Positions 50,620-59,530 of a stretch of DNA of 64,000 nucleotides are shown here, piece after piece. A model generated the notes under the pieces. That model was not told where the DNA came from. It saw only the letters and a list, made by a program, of their open reading frames with translations, and made no database searches. Source of the stretch: Microbacterium sediminis (GTDB lineage: Bacteria; Actinomycetota; Actinomycetes; Actinomycetales; Microbacteriaceae); the NCBI RefSeq assembly GCF_004564075.1, contig NZ_CP038256.1, positions 310,001-374,000 on the forward strand. Reading direction: 5' to 3'. Every line of letters begins with the position of its first letter. The first letter of the stretch is position 1. The position numbers and the translations under genes were made by a program.

Positions 50620-51525
50620 CTACGCTCGGGAAGCCATCGCGGCCGCGTGCTTGGCGCAGGCGGCGCGCTCCCCGCACGCCGCGCACAGGACGACCCGCGC
50701 GCGGCAGTCGTCGTCGGCGCAGTTGACCATGCGATCCTCCGCCGCGCCGCACGAGACGCACCGGCCGATCGTCGCGGCACCTTCGCCGAAGGTCATCGAC
50801 TCGCGGCCGTCGAACACGTAGAGCGAGCCCTCCCACAGGCCGGTGTTGCCGAACGTCTCGCCGTAGCGGACGATGCCGCCGTCGAGCTGGTACACCTCCT
50901 GGAACCCGCGCGACACCATGAGGCTCGAGAGCACCTCGCAGCGGATCCCGCCTGTGCAGTAGGTGACCACCGGCTTGTCCTTGAGGTGGTCGTAGCGGCC
51001 GGAGTCGAGCTCGGCGACGAAGTCGCGCGTCGTCTCGACGTCGGGCACGATCGCGCCCTTGAAGCGGCCGATCTCGGCCTCGAACGCATTGCGGCCGTCG
51101 AAGAACACCACGTCGTCGCGCGACTCCACGAGCTTGTGCAGCTCGCCCGGCTTCAGGTGCGTGCCGCCGCCGACGACGCCGTTCTCGTCCACCTGCAGCT
51201 CGTCCGGTGCGCCGAACGACACGATCTCGTCGCGCACCTTCACCGACAGGCGCGGGAAGTCGAGGCTGCGGCCCTCGTCGTCGAGCCCGGTGCCGCTGGA
51301 CCACTTGAACTCGATGTCCTTGAACGGCGCGTACTGCTTGGTCTTGCGCACGTACGTCTTGAGCGCGGCCATGTCGCCGCCGACCGTCCCGTTCAGGCCG
51401 TGCTCCGAGACGAGGATCCGCCCGCGCAGACCGAGCAGCTCGCACAGATCGCGCTGCCACAGCCGCACCGCCTCGGGGTCCGCGATCGGCGTGAACACGT
51501 AGTAGAGCAGGATCTTCGCCGGCAT
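50620..51525 (-). CDS. trhO: tRNA uridine(34) hydroxylase (rhodanese-like, TrhO/YceA)
   Basis: TrhO hydroxylates U34 in tRNA anticodons using oxygen. The 301-residue protein has the N-terminal acylphosphatase-like YceA domain ([28 protein letters not shown]) and a central rhodanese domain with [20 protein letters not shown] and the catalytic loop [13 protein letters not shown] (Cys190). The cysteine-rich C-terminus ([38 protein letters not shown]) may bind zinc. ATG 51525 follows a TAGCCT box by 6 nt, indicating a leaderless message. Confidence 0.93.
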   Translation of the reverse strand: MPAKILLYYVFTPIADPEAVRLWQRDLCELLGLRGRILVSEHGLNGTVGGDMAALKTYVRKTKQYAPFKDIEFKWSSGTGLDDEGRSLDFPRLSVKVRDEIVSFGAPDELQVDENGVVGGGTHLKPGELHKLVESRDDVVFFDGRNAFEAEIGRFKGAIVPDVETTRDFVAELDSGRYDHLKDKPVVTYCTGGIRCEVLSSLMVSRGFQEVYQLDGGIVRYGETFGNTGLWEGSLYVFDGRESMTFGEGAATIGRCVSCGAAEDRMVNCADDDCRARVVLCAACGERAACAKHAAAMASRA

Positions 51526-51531
51526 GCCTCC

Positions 51532-51537
51532 AGGCTA
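51532..51537 (-). promoter_or_regulatory. -10 box TAGCCT, leaderless promoter of trhO
   Basis: Minus-strand TAGCCT, 6 nt, then ATG 51525. Confidence 0.55.
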
Positions 51538-51677
51538 CGGCGGGCGCCCTGATCGCTCGCCCGGCGCCGGACGGCCGCGGCCTGCCCGGGGAGCGCGATC
51601 GATCCGTCACCCCCGCGCTATGGCGGCGCCCCCTCGCGGCGCTAGGGTTCGGCTGTCAGCCGCAGGGAAGGGCACGC

Positions 51678-52406
51678 ATGGTGGACCACGAGGAGCCGAC
51701 CGAGCGGCGGCCGCTGTGGCTCGGCGGGACGATCGCGCTGCTGCTCGCCGCGTCGTCGGTGATCCAGTTCTGGGCCTCGTTCGAGCGCTGGATCGTCGCC
51801 TGGAACAGCTGGGATCGCGACAGCGCCTGGGTCGAGGACCACCGGTTCGACTACATCGCCCCGAGCGACCCGTGGGAGCCGATCGGCGACACGGCGCTGC
51901 TGTTCGGCATCGGGTACCTGCTCATGGTGCCCGCGATCCTCGCACTGCCGCTCGCCGCCCGGCGCCTGCGGTGGCTGGGGATCGTGGCGGCGATCGTGGC
52001 GGCCGCGCCGTTCGTCTACGTCGGGGTCCACTCCGCGTGGTCGGGCCGGCTGGGCGTGCCGTCGCCGATGGCCGACGGCGACGGCATGGGCTTCATGACC
52101 CGCCTCGCGACCGCGGGACTGGTCGCGCTCATCGTGCTGGCGATCGTGCTGGCCCGCACCTCTCGCGGCTGGATGACGGTCGCGCTGCTGATCATCCCCA
52201 CCACCCTGTGGGGGTATCTCGTCGGATCGCTCACGATCGCGCCGCTGTTCTGGGAGGTCTCGTACGACACCACTCGGTGGAGCGAGACGGTCGTGGCGGC
52301 GTGGACCGCGGCGGCGGCGATCGTGACGGTCGTGGCGACGGTCCCGCCGCAGCGCCCGCGGGAGCCCGCTGAGGTGTCGGCCGCGGCCGCCGCGCCCTCC
52401 GCCTGA
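51678..52406 (+). CDS. Hypothetical membrane protein (five to six spans)
   Basis: The 242-residue protein has hydrophobic segments near LWLGGTIALLLAASSVIQFW, TALLFGIGYLLMVPAILALP, WLGIVAAIVAAAPFVYVGVH, TAGLVALIVLAIVLA, VALLIIPTTLWGYLVGSLTI and a last one around 210. An external loop after span 1 is rich in Trp/Asp (SWDRDSAWVEDHRFDYIAPS). I recognise no family. The ATG has GCAGGGAAGGG upstream and is not leaderless. Confidence 0.65.
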   Translation: MVDHEEPTERRPLWLGGTIALLLAASSVIQFWASFERWIVAWNSWDRDSAWVEDHRFDYIAPSDPWEPIGDTALLFGIGYLLMVPAILALPLAARRLRWLGIVAAIVAAAPFVYVGVHSAWSGRLGVPSPMADGDGMGFMTRLATAGLVALIVLAIVLARTSRGWMTVALLIIPTTLWGYLVGSLTIAPLFWEVSYDTTRWSETVVAAWTAAAAIVTVVATVPPQRPREPAEVSAAAAAPSA

Positions 52407-52475
52407 CGGCGCGGGATTGGCGTCCGCCCACAAAGGGCTGTGCGCCACCGGCCGCGTGCTGGTTCACTGGCCCGC

Positions 52476-53000
52476 GTGAACCTGTACGTCCGGCTGATGC
52501 TCCTGTACCTGCGCCGCGTCCGCGCGCCCAGGGTGAGCCTGTGGGATGAGGTGCGCACGCCGTTCACCGTGGTGCCGACCGATCTCGACGTGCTCATGCA
52601 CATGAACAACGCCCGCTACCTGGCGCTGCTCGACCTCGGCCGCATGGACCTGATGCTGCGCTCGGGCTTCTGGAAGACGATCACGGATCGCGGCTGGTAT
52701 CCCGTCGTCACCGCCCAGACGATCAGCTACAAGCGCTCGCTCACGCTGTGGCAGCGCTTCGATCTGGCCACGCGCATGCTGGGCTTCGACGACCGCCACG
52801 TGTACATGCACCAGGAGTTCCACCGCGGCGGCAAGGTCGTCGCGCGGGCCGTGGTGCAGGCGCGGTTCCTGCGCAAGGGCGGCGGCACCGTCGACCCGTC
52901 GGAGCTCATCGCCCTCGCCGGCGGCGCGCCCGATCTCGAGCTGCCGCACTGGGTCGACGGCTGGGCCGCCGCGACCCGGATCTCGCACTCCCAGGGCTGA
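52476..53000 (+). CDS. Hotdog-fold acyl-CoA thioesterase
   Basis: The 174-residue cytosolic protein matches the 4HBT/THEM6-like thioesterases. TPFTVVPTDLDVLMHMNNAR then YLALLDLGRMDLMLRSG holds the helix with the catalytic Asp, and WYPVVTAQTISYKRSLTL and FDDRHVYMHQEFHRGGKVVA form the sheet. The reaction is hydrolysis of acyl-CoA, substrate length unknown. I choose GTG 52476, the first start in frame with homology; a TTCACT box lies 7 nt upstream. Confidence 0.85.
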   Translation: MNLYVRLMLLYLRRVRAPRVSLWDEVRTPFTVVPTDLDVLMHMNNARYLALLDLGRMDLMLRSGFWKTITDRGWYPVVTAQTISYKRSLTLWQRFDLATRMLGFDDRHVYMHQEFHRGGKVVARAVVQARFLRKGGGTVDPSELIALAGGAPDLELPHWVDGWAAATRISHSQG

Positions 53001-53004
53001 GTGC

Positions 53005-53415
53005 TCAGTCGGCCTCGCGCGGCGGGTTGTGCATGAACTCGATGCGGATCCCGCTGGCGTCCTCGACGAACGAGGCGTAGTAGCGCGGCGAGAAGCGCGG
53101 GTAGATCTTCGGATCGCGCACGGCCGTCCACCCCGCCGCCAGGGCGATGTCGTGGAGCCGGTCGACCTCGGCGCGCGAGTCCACGGCGAACGCGAGGTGC
53201 TGCCAGCCCACGCGCCCGTGCCGGTGCGGGGCGGGGCCGTCCTCGCGGGCGCGGTAGAGGATCAGCTCGGTCTCGCCCTCCTTGTACCAGGCGATCCCGC
53301 CCTCCGCCTCTCCCGGCTCCCGTTCCATCCCGAGGGCGGCGAGCACGGGGCCGAACTGCTCCGCGGCGCGTTCCAGGTCGTCGACGGTGATTCCGAGGTG
53401 ATCGAAGAGCGGCAT
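53005..53415 (-). CDS. VOC (glyoxalase/bleomycin-resistance) family protein
   Basis: The 136-residue metalloprotein-like VOC domain begins FDHLGITVDDLERAAEQFGP and has GRVGWQHLAFAVDSRAEVDR and a C-terminal strand GIRIEFMHNPPRE. The metal ligands would be His near the N-terminus, His in HLAF and Glu in the final strand. Activity is unknown. ATG 53415 follows TACCCT by 6 nt. The end is convergent with the thioesterase gene, stops 4 bp apart. Confidence 0.85.
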   Translation of the reverse strand: MPLFDHLGITVDDLERAAEQFGPVLAALGMEREPGEAEGGIAWYKEGETELILYRAREDGPAPHRHGRVGWQHLAFAVDSRAEVDRLHDIALAAGWTAVRDPKIYPRFSPRYYASFVEDASGIRIEFMHNPPREAD

Positions 53416-53421
53416 GCGGCC

Positions 53422-53427
53422 AGGGTA
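53422..53427 (-). promoter_or_regulatory. -10 box TACCCT, leaderless promoter of the VOC gene
   Basis: Minus-strand TACCCT, 6 nt, then ATG 53415. Confidence 0.5.
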
Positions 53428-53445
53428 GCGGCGGCGCCGACCACC

Positions 53446-54462
53446 TCAGGCGGCGGGGAGGATGATCGCCTTGAGCGAATCGGGGGTGTGCGAGCCCAGG
53501 GTGAGCGCGGTGGCGGTCTCGGCGAGCGGGAAGCGGTGCGTCACGATCGACGCGGCGTCGACGCGGCCGGAGGAGATCAGCGCGATCGCGGTGGGCCACG
53601 TGTGGGCGTAGCGGTGCACGAGGGAGAGCCGGACCTCCTTCACGTTCAGGCGCGACAGCGGCAGCTCCACGTCGTGCTTCGGCAGCCCGACCATCGCCGC
53701 CCGGCCGCCGTTGCGCAGGCGCCACAGGCCGGAGGCCAGGGCTCCCGGGGCGCCGGAGCACTCCAGCAGCACGTCGGCGTCCTCGTGGCCCGGGCCGTCG
53801 GGGACGTCGCCGACGCGCTCGGTCGCGAACCCGAGGCGCCGCGCGACCTCGAGCCGGAAGTCGGAGACGTCGCTGAGCACGACGTCGGCGGCGCCGAGCG
53901 CGCGGGCGACCTGCGCGGCGAGGATGCCGACGGGCCCCGCGCCGGTCACGCGCACGCGGTCACCGGGCGCGAGCTCGGCGCGGCGGCAGGCCCAGATGCC
54001 GACCGACAGCGGCTCGCACATCGCCGCCTCCTCGAACGACATCGTGTCGGGCACGGGGAACAGGTTGCGCTCGTCGATGGCCAGGCGCTGCACGAGCGCG
54101 CCGTCGTACGGCGGCGTCGCGAGGAACGCCAGGTCGCGGCACAGGTGGTAGCGGCCGGCGCGGCAGTCCTCGCAGTCCCGGCAGGGGGTGCCCGGCTCGA
54201 TGGCGACGCGGTCGCCCACCCGCACGCGCGTGACGTCGGGGCCGACGGCGATCACCTCGCCGGCGGTCTCGTGCCCGAGGATCATCGGGCCCTCGACCAC
54301 CCAGTCGCCGATCCGTCCCGCCGTGAAGTACGCCGTGTCGGATCCGCACACGCCGACCGCCTCGATCCGCACGACCGCCTCGCGGGCGCCCGGCACCGGA
54401 TCGGGCACGTCCCGGACGTCGATCCGGCCGATCTCGGTCATGACGGCCGCGAGGTTCGTCAC
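53446..54462 (-). CDS. Zinc-dependent alcohol dehydrogenase, probably xylitol/L-iditol dehydrogenase-like
   Basis: The 338-residue MDR enzyme oxidises a polyol with NAD(P). The catalytic Zn site is [11 protein letters not shown] and [10 protein letters not shown], and the structural Zn cysteines are [15 protein letters not shown]. The Rossmann region has [20 protein letters not shown] then [16 protein letters not shown], whose acidic residue suggests NAD. Its GTG overlaps the xylB stop by 4 nt (GTGA), so it is the last gene of xylA-xylB-adh and probably converts xylitol to D-xylulose, the XylB substrate. The exact polyol is inferred from context. Confidence 0.83.
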   Translation of the reverse strand: MTNLAAVMTEIGRIDVRDVPDPVPGAREAVVRIEAVGVCGSDTAYFTAGRIGDWVVEGPMILGHETAGEVIAVGPDVTRVRVGDRVAIEPGTPCRDCEDCRAGRYHLCRDLAFLATPPYDGALVQRLAIDERNLFPVPDTMSFEEAAMCEPLSVGIWACRRAELAPGDRVRVTGAGPVGILAAQVARALGAADVVLSDVSDFRLEVARRLGFATERVGDVPDGPGHEDADVLLECSGAPGALASGLWRLRNGGRAAMVGLPKHDVELPLSRLNVKEVRLSLVHRYAHTWPTAIALISSGRVDAASIVTHRFPLAETATALTLGSHTPDSLKAIILPAA

Positions 54463-55862
54463 GCCTGCTCCCGCCGCGCGGCGTACTGCTCGCGGATGAC
54501 CGGGCGCGGGTCGCCGACGGGCTCGGCGAGGAGCGCGACGGGCCAGGCCGGGCGCTGCCCGGTGAGGGCCCACGCGGCCTGCGCCGCGGCGCCGAGCGCG
54601 ACGTACTCGCCGGGCTCGGGCCGGGCCACCGGCACGTCGAACACCTGCGTCGCGATCGTGGCGACGGCCTCGCTCTGCGCGGCGCCGCCGATCAGCAGGA
54701 CGCGCTCGGCCTGCACCCCCAGCGAGAGCACCGCGTCGAGGCCCTCCGCGAGCCCGCAGAGCACCCCCTCGATCGCCGCGCGTGCCAGGTTCTCGCGGGT
54801 GGTGGACGCGAGGGTCATGCCGAACAGCGTGGCCGTGGCGTCGGGTCGGTTCGGGGTGCGCTCGCCCTCGAACCACGGCTGCAGCACGAGCCCGTCCGCG
54901 CCCGGCGAAGCCGCCAGGGCGAGGCGCGCGAACTCCGCGTGATCCACCCCGAGCAGGCTGGCGGTGGCGTCGAGCACCCGGGCGGCGTTGATCGTGGTGA
55001 CGATCGGCAGGAAGCCGCCCGCCGCGTCCGCGAAGCCCGCGACCGTGCCGGTCTCGTCGCGGATCGGCACGTCGGTGACCGCCGTGACGGTGCCCGAGGT
55101 GCCGATCGACACGACGACGTCGCCCGTGGCGGCGCCGAGCCCCAGGGCGGCGGCGGCGTTGTCGCCGGCGCCCGCCGCGACGCGCAGGCCGCCCGGCCCC
55201 TCCACCCAGCCGTCGGGCGGCAGCACGCGGGGCAGCACCACGTCGCTCGCGTCGCGCCGCAGGGCGAGCGAGAGCAGCTCGCGGTCGTACGCGCCCGACA
55301 CGGGGTCGAAGTACGCGGTGCCGCTGGCCTCCGACCGGTCCGTGACGAGCTCTTCCAGGACGGGCCCGAGCTCCGTTTCGGGCCCGTAGCCCCGCAGCCG
55401 CCATGTGAGCCAGTCGTGGGGGAGCGCCACCGCCGCGATGCGCGCGGCACCCGCGGGCTCGGCGTCGGCGAGCCAGCGCAGCTTCGTCGCGGTGAACGAG
55501 GCCACCGGCACGAGGCCGGTGCGGCGCACATACTCCGCCGCACCGACCTCGTCCGTCAGCACGCTCGCCGCGGCGGCGGACCGGGTGTCGTTCCACAGCA
55601 GGGCCGGGCGGATCACCCGGCCCTCCGCGTCGAGCGCCACCATGCCGTGCTGCTGGCCGCCGATCGCGACGGCCGCGACGTCGCCGAGCCCCCCGGCCTC
55701 GGCGATCGCCGCGGTCATCGCCTCCCACCAGAACGCGGGATCGACCTCGGTGCCGTCGGGATGCGACGCGCGACCCGTGCGCACGATGGCGCCGGTGTCG
55801 AGATCGCGGATGACGACCTTGCAGCTCTGGGTCGAGGAATCGATCCCCGCGACGAGCGTCAT
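54459..55862 (-). CDS. xylB: Xylulokinase
   Basis: XylB phosphorylates D-xylulose for the pentose phosphate pathway. The 467-residue FGGY kinase begins [20 protein letters not shown]. It has the FGGY signature regions [15 protein letters not shown] and [14 protein letters not shown], and the ATP-binding stretch [20 protein letters not shown]. Length is a little below the 480-510 of most xylulokinases. It starts 4 nt after the xylA stop and is overlapped by the dehydrogenase start, so the three genes form one operon. Confidence 0.94.
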   Translation of the reverse strand: MTLVAGIDSSTQSCKVVIRDLDTGAIVRTGRASHPDGTEVDPAFWWEAMTAAIAEAGGLGDVAAVAIGGQQHGMVALDAEGRVIRPALLWNDTRSAAAASVLTDEVGAAEYVRRTGLVPVASFTATKLRWLADAEPAGAARIAAVALPHDWLTWRLRGYGPETELGPVLEELVTDRSEASGTAYFDPVSGAYDRELLSLALRRDASDVVLPRVLPPDGWVEGPGGLRVAAGAGDNAAAALGLGAATGDVVVSIGTSGTVTAVTDVPIRDETGTVAGFADAAGGFLPIVTTINAARVLDATASLLGVDHAEFARLALAASPGADGLVLQPWFEGERTPNRPDATATLFGMTLASTTRENLARAAIEGVLCGLAEGLDAVLSLGVQAERVLLIGGAAQSEAVATIATQVFDVPVARPEPGEYVALGAAAQAAWALTGQRPAWPVALLAEPVGDPRPVIREQYAARREQA

Positions 55863-55866
55863 GGGA

Positions 55867-57057
55867 TCAGCGGGCGCCGAGCAGGTGCTCGGTGGCGAGC
55901 TGCTGCAGGCGCACGAAGCCGAAGCCGTGGCCGCCGAGGTAGGCGGCGGCGTCGAAGTCCTCGAAGGCCGAGCGGTCGGCCAGTAGGTCGTCGTACGACT
56001 CGCCCTCGTTCAGCGTGGGCGTGCGCAGCTCATCGACCTTCGCGGCCCGGAGCGCCTCCTGCACCTCGGGGTCGGCGCGGAAGGCGTCGGCCCGCTCCTT
56101 GAGCAGCAGGTACGTGCGCATGTTGGCCGAGACCGAGTCCCAGATGCCCTGCTCGTCCTCGGTGCGGCTCGGCTTGTAGTCGAAGTGACGGGGGCCGTCG
56201 TAGGCGGGGCCGCCACCCGGCGCGCCGTGCTCGAGCAGGTCGACGAGCGCGAAGGCGTTGTGCAGGTCGCCGTGGCCGAACACGAGGTCCTGGTCGTACT
56301 TGATGCCCCGCTGGCCGTTGAGGTCGATGTGGAACAGCTTGCCGTGGTACAGCGCCTGGGCGATGCCGGCGGCGAAGTTCAGGCCCGCCATCTGCTCGTG
56401 CCCGACCTCGGGGTTCAGGCCCACCATCTCGGGGCGCTCGAGCGAGTTGATGAAGGCGATCGCGTGGCCGAGCGTGGGCAGCAGGATGTCGCCGCGCGGC
56501 TCGTTGGGCTTCGGCTCGATCGCGAAGCGCAGGTCGTAGCCCTTGTCGACCACGTACTGGCCGAGCAGGTCGACGGCCTCCTTGTAGCGGGCGAGCGCGG
56601 CCTGGATGTCCTTGGCCGAGTCGTACTCGGCGCCCTCGCGGCCACCCCACATCACGAAGGTCTTGGCGCCGAGCTCGGCGGCCAGGTCGATGTTGCGCAG
56701 CACCTTGCGCAGCGCGAAGCGGCGCACCTGCCGGTCGTTCGAGGTGAAGCCGCCGTCCTTGAACACGGGCGCGCTGAAGAGGTTGGTCGTGACCATCGGC
56801 ACGACGATGCCGGTGTCGGCCATCGCCTGCTTCAGGCGGTCGATCTGCGTCTGGCGCTCGGCGTCGGTCGATCCGAACGCGAACAGGTCGTCGTCGTGGA
56901 AGGTGAGGCCGTAGGCGCCGAGCTCGGCGAGCTTCTCGACGACGTGCACCACGTCGAGCGCGGGCCGGGTGGGGCCGCCGAACGGGTCGGTGCCGTTGTA
57001 TCCGACGGTCCACAGACCGAACGAGAAGCGATCGGCCTTGGTGGGGGTGATCGACAT
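55867..57057 (-). CDS. xylA: Xylose isomerase
   Basis: XylA converts D-xylose to D-xylulose with two divalent metals. The 396-residue protein begins [20 protein letters not shown] like the Streptomyces class I enzymes and has His54 and Asp57 in [12 protein letters not shown], then [31 protein letters not shown] with the metal Glu/Lys, [13 protein letters not shown] and [19 protein letters not shown] 57057 has AAAGAGG 8-14 nt upstream; the in-frame ATG at 57078 would leave the site inside the coding region. First gene of xylA-xylB-adh. Confidence 0.96.
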   Translation of the reverse strand: MSITPTKADRFSFGLWTVGYNGTDPFGGPTRPALDVVHVVEKLAELGAYGLTFHDDDLFAFGSTDAERQTQIDRLKQAMADTGIVVPMVTTNLFSAPVFKDGGFTSNDRQVRRFALRKVLRNIDLAAELGAKTFVMWGGREGAEYDSAKDIQAALARYKEAVDLLGQYVVDKGYDLRFAIEPKPNEPRGDILLPTLGHAIAFINSLERPEMVGLNPEVGHEQMAGLNFAAGIAQALYHGKLFHIDLNGQRGIKYDQDLVFGHGDLHNAFALVDLLEHGAPGGGPAYDGPRHFDYKPSRTEDEQGIWDSVSANMRTYLLLKERADAFRADPEVQEALRAAKVDELRTPTLNEGESYDDLLADRSAFEDFDAAAYLGGHGFGFVRLQQLATEHLLGAR

Positions 57058-57090
57058 GGGGAAGACCTCTTTCAGCATCGTCGATGAAAT

Positions 57091-57105
57091 GTTGTGAGCG
57101 ACAAC
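57091..57105. promoter_or_regulatory. Inverted repeat upstream of xylA, likely XylR (ROK) or LacI-type operator
   Basis: GTTGTGAGCGACAAC is a 15-bp inverted repeat (GTTGT-5-ACAAC) 34 bp before ATG 57057. The half TTGTGAGCG equals that of the E. coli lac operator. It sits by a possible minus-strand -10 (TGATAG). It differs from the LacI palindrome at 59409, so a separate regulator may read it. Confidence 0.7.
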
Positions 57106-57127
57106 CTATCAGTCGCCGCGGGTGGGA

Positions 57128-58357
57128 TCAATGGGGCGCGGCCAGCGCGATCGTGCGCCCGCCCTCGGGCTCGTCGACGTCGAACTCCGCGATCGCCGCC
57201 CCCGCCGACACCCGGTAGCGGCCGCGCCAGCCCGCGACCCGGATCCGGCCGGCCGCGTCGGTGCGGAGCGTCGTGGCCGGGGTCCACCACTCGCCGCGGA
57301 TGAGGGATCGCAGCCGCTCGTACGAGGGCTTGGGGCTGCCGTCCGCGCGGAGCAGGCCGATCGGCGCGCCCAGCCACGCGCCGCGATCGCTCAGGCCCCA
57401 GTAGGTGATCGCCTGGACCGCCGGGTGCTCCGTGAGCGCCCGGTACAGGGCCTCGAGCTCGTCGGCCTGGCGCTGCTCGCCCTCGGGCGTGGAGGGCCAG
57501 GAGTCCACGACGTAGTCGTTGAGATCGTCGATCTCGGGTGGCATGAGGGCGCCGGAGACGAGGCTGACCTCGGTGAAGTGCAGCGGCAGCCCGAACCGCG
57601 CGAACCGGTCGGCCTTCTCACGCAGCCACTCGACGCCGCGGAAGCCCTGGTGCATGTGCGTCTGCAGCCCGATCGCGTCGATCGCGATGCCCGCGGCGAG
57701 GGCGTCCTCGATGACCCGCTCGTAGCGCTCCGAGAGGTCGAAGTCGTTGATCAGCAGCGTCGCCGACGGCCGCGCCGCGCGGGCGGTCTCGAACGCGAGG
57801 CGGACCATCGCGGTCCGACCCCGCTCGCGTGCCAGGCGCGAGACGGCGTTGGGCACCCCGTCGGGCTCGTTCTCGAACACCGGCATGATCGCGACCTCGT
57901 TGATCGCGTCCCAGGTGTCGATCACGCCGGCGAAGTCGCGCACCTCGCGGGTGATGCGATCGCGGATCACCCGCTCGACCTCGTCGCTCGGCAACGGATC
58001 GAGCCAGCGTGCCTTGACGGTGTGCCAGACGAGCGGATGCCCCTTCAGCCGCACGCCGCGCTCGGCGAACCAGCGCGCGGCGGTGAGCAGCCGCGCGGTG
58101 TCGGGCCGACCGCGCTCCGGCTCGAAGTCGCCCCAGTAGAACGGCAGCGTCGCGGTGTCGAACAGCGCGAGCCAGGCATCGGCGAGCGCCCGCTCGTCGG
58201 CCTCGCCGTTGGCGTGCGGGATGAGGTCGAACCCGATGTTGCCGAAGCCGAAGGCGTGCCGGATCTGTTCGACCCGTACGTCGTGGTGCGCGAGCGGCGA
58301 GCCGTCGTCGCCGATGACCGTGACGACGACGCTGCCGTGGCGGTGTGCGAGGGTCAT
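57128..58357 (-). CDS. GH10 endo-1,4-beta-xylanase, no signal peptide
   Basis: The 409-residue glycoside hydrolase has the GH10 barrel motifs GHPLVWHTVKARWLDPL (about 106-122), the acid/base Glu154 in TWDAINEVA, LQTHMH, and the nucleophile Glu263 in PLHFTEVS, followed by ITYWGLSDRGAWLG. The C-terminal about 60 residues form a small beta domain. Without a signal peptide it should act in the cytosol on imported xylooligosaccharides. It follows the lacI gene by a 1-nt gap and precedes the xylA promoter. The start (MTLAHRHG) is fixed by that adjacency. Confidence 0.92.
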   Translation of the reverse strand: MTLAHRHGSVVVTVIGDDGSPLAHHDVRVEQIRHAFGFGNIGFDLIPHANGEADERALADAWLALFDTATLPFYWGDFEPERGRPDTARLLTAARWFAERGVRLKGHPLVWHTVKARWLDPLPSDEVERVIRDRITREVRDFAGVIDTWDAINEVAIMPVFENEPDGVPNAVSRLARERGRTAMVRLAFETARAARPSATLLINDFDLSERYERVIEDALAAGIAIDAIGLQTHMHQGFRGVEWLREKADRFARFGLPLHFTEVSLVSGALMPPEIDDLNDYVVDSWPSTPEGEQRQADELEALYRALTEHPAVQAITYWGLSDRGAWLGAPIGLLRADGSPKPSYERLRSLIRGEWWTPATTLRTDAAGRIRVAGWRGRYRVSAGAAIAEFDVDEPEGGRTIALAAPH

Positions 58358-58358
58358 G

Positions 58359-59378
58359 TCAGCCTCGGGGCGGGGCGGTCGAGCCGCGCACGACGATCTC
58401 GGCGGGCATGCGGATGTGCTCGGGGCCCGAGCCGCCGAGCATCTCGAGCAGGATGCGCACGGCGGCCGCGCCCATCTCGTGCAGCGGCTGGCGCACGGTC
58501 GTGAGGTCGGCCGACACGGCCTCGGGGATGTCGTCGAAGCCGACCACCGAGAGATCGTCGGGCACGCGCAGCCCGTGCGTCCGCGCCACGCGGATCGCCT
58601 CGATCGCGGAGAGGTCGTTGGCCGCGAACACCGCGGTGGGCGGCTCGGGCAGCTCGAGGAGCGCGGTCGCGGCGGGGGTCGACGTGGCCGCCCGGTACGC
58701 ACCGTCGACGACGAGCGCCGGGTCGAAGGGGAGCCCCGCCGCCTCGAGCGCCTGGCGGTAGCCCTGCTCGCGCTGCCGGGCCGACTCGAGATCGACGCGG
58801 CCGCGGATGTGCGCGATGCGGCGATGGCCCTGCGCGATGAGGTGCTCGGTGGCCGCCCGGGCGCCGCCGAGGTTGTCGGTGTCGACGGTGGCCGGCCCGG
58901 CCGGGCCGGCGTGCGGGTCGATCGCCACCGTCGCGACCGACGTCTCGGGCAGCGCCACCGTCGGCGTCACGATGATCGCGCCGTCGATGAGCGTGCCGCC
59001 CAGCCGCGACAGCGACCGCCGCTCCCAGCCCGAGTGGTCGCCGGCCGACACGCTTCCGGCGTACGCCAGGATGTCGTAGTCCGTGCCCTGCAGCGCCGAC
59101 GAGACGCCGCGCAGCAGCTGCAGCGCGAACGGCTCGAACTCGGCGACGAGCACGCCGATCACGTTGGTGCGCCGCCGCCGCATCGAGGTGGCGATGAGCG
59201 AGCTCTCGTAGCCGAGCTCGGCGACCACGCCCAGGACGCGGGCGCTGGTCGCGTCGGCGATCCCGTCGCGCCCGTTGATCACCTTCGAGACGGTCGCGAC
59301 CGAGACCCCCGCGGCGCGCGCGACGTCCCGGATCGTCACCCGCGAGGAGGGGCGTCGTGTGATCGCGGTCTCGGTCAT
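58359..59378 (-). CDS. LacI family transcriptional regulator
   Basis: The 339-residue repressor has the LacI helix-turn-helix VTIRDVARAAGVSVATVSKV followed by the hinge VAELGYESSLIATSMRRRR. A sugar-binding domain follows, with GVLVAEFEPFALQLLRGVSS, AVFAANDLSAIEAIRVARTH and VVGFDDIPEA. The effector is probably xylose, xylobiose or a xylooligosaccharide. A perfect palindrome at 59409-59422 lies between it and the divergent ABC operon, so it likely represses itself, the GH10 gene and the importer. ATG 59378 is chosen because homology begins there and upstream codons overlap the operator. Confidence 0.93.
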   Translation of the reverse strand: MTETAITRRPSSRVTIRDVARAAGVSVATVSKVINGRDGIADATSARVLGVVAELGYESSLIATSMRRRRTNVIGVLVAEFEPFALQLLRGVSSALQGTDYDILAYAGSVSAGDHSGWERRSLSRLGGTLIDGAIIVTPTVALPETSVATVAIDPHAGPAGPATVDTDNLGGARAATEHLIAQGHRRIAHIRGRVDLESARQREQGYRQALEAAGLPFDPALVVDGAYRAATSTPAATALLELPEPPTAVFAANDLSAIEAIRVARTHGLRVPDDLSVVGFDDIPEAVSADLTTVRQPLHEMGAAAVRILLEMLGGSGPEHIRMPAEIVVRGSTAPPRG

Positions 59379-59408
59379 GGCGGCCAGCTTAGTCACGATT
59401 CGCGAAAA

Positions 59409-59422
59409 CGTTATCGATAACG
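59409..59422. promoter_or_regulatory. LacI-type operator, perfect 14-bp palindrome
   Basis: CGTTATCGATAACG is fully palindromic with a central CG, typical of LacI operators. It overlaps both divergent promoters, and the -35 box TTGACA (59424-59429) of the ABC operon starts 2 nt later. Confidence 0.85.
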
Positions 59423-59423
59423 A

Positions 59424-59450
59424 TTGACATTTGTTGGGGCCGGTGACAAT
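59424..59450 (+). promoter_or_regulatory. Promoter of the sugar ABC operon
   Basis: TTGACA (59424-59429) and GACAAT (59445-59450) with a 15-bp gap. The -35 box is perfect, the spacing is short and the -10 is weak, as expected for a regulated promoter beside the LacI operator. Confidence 0.6.
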
Positions 59451-59530
59451 CTCGACCGAGACGCCCCACGGAGGGCTCGGCGAATCCCGCGCCGGGCGGC
59501 GCGTCGCACTCAACGAAGAGGAGCAATCTC

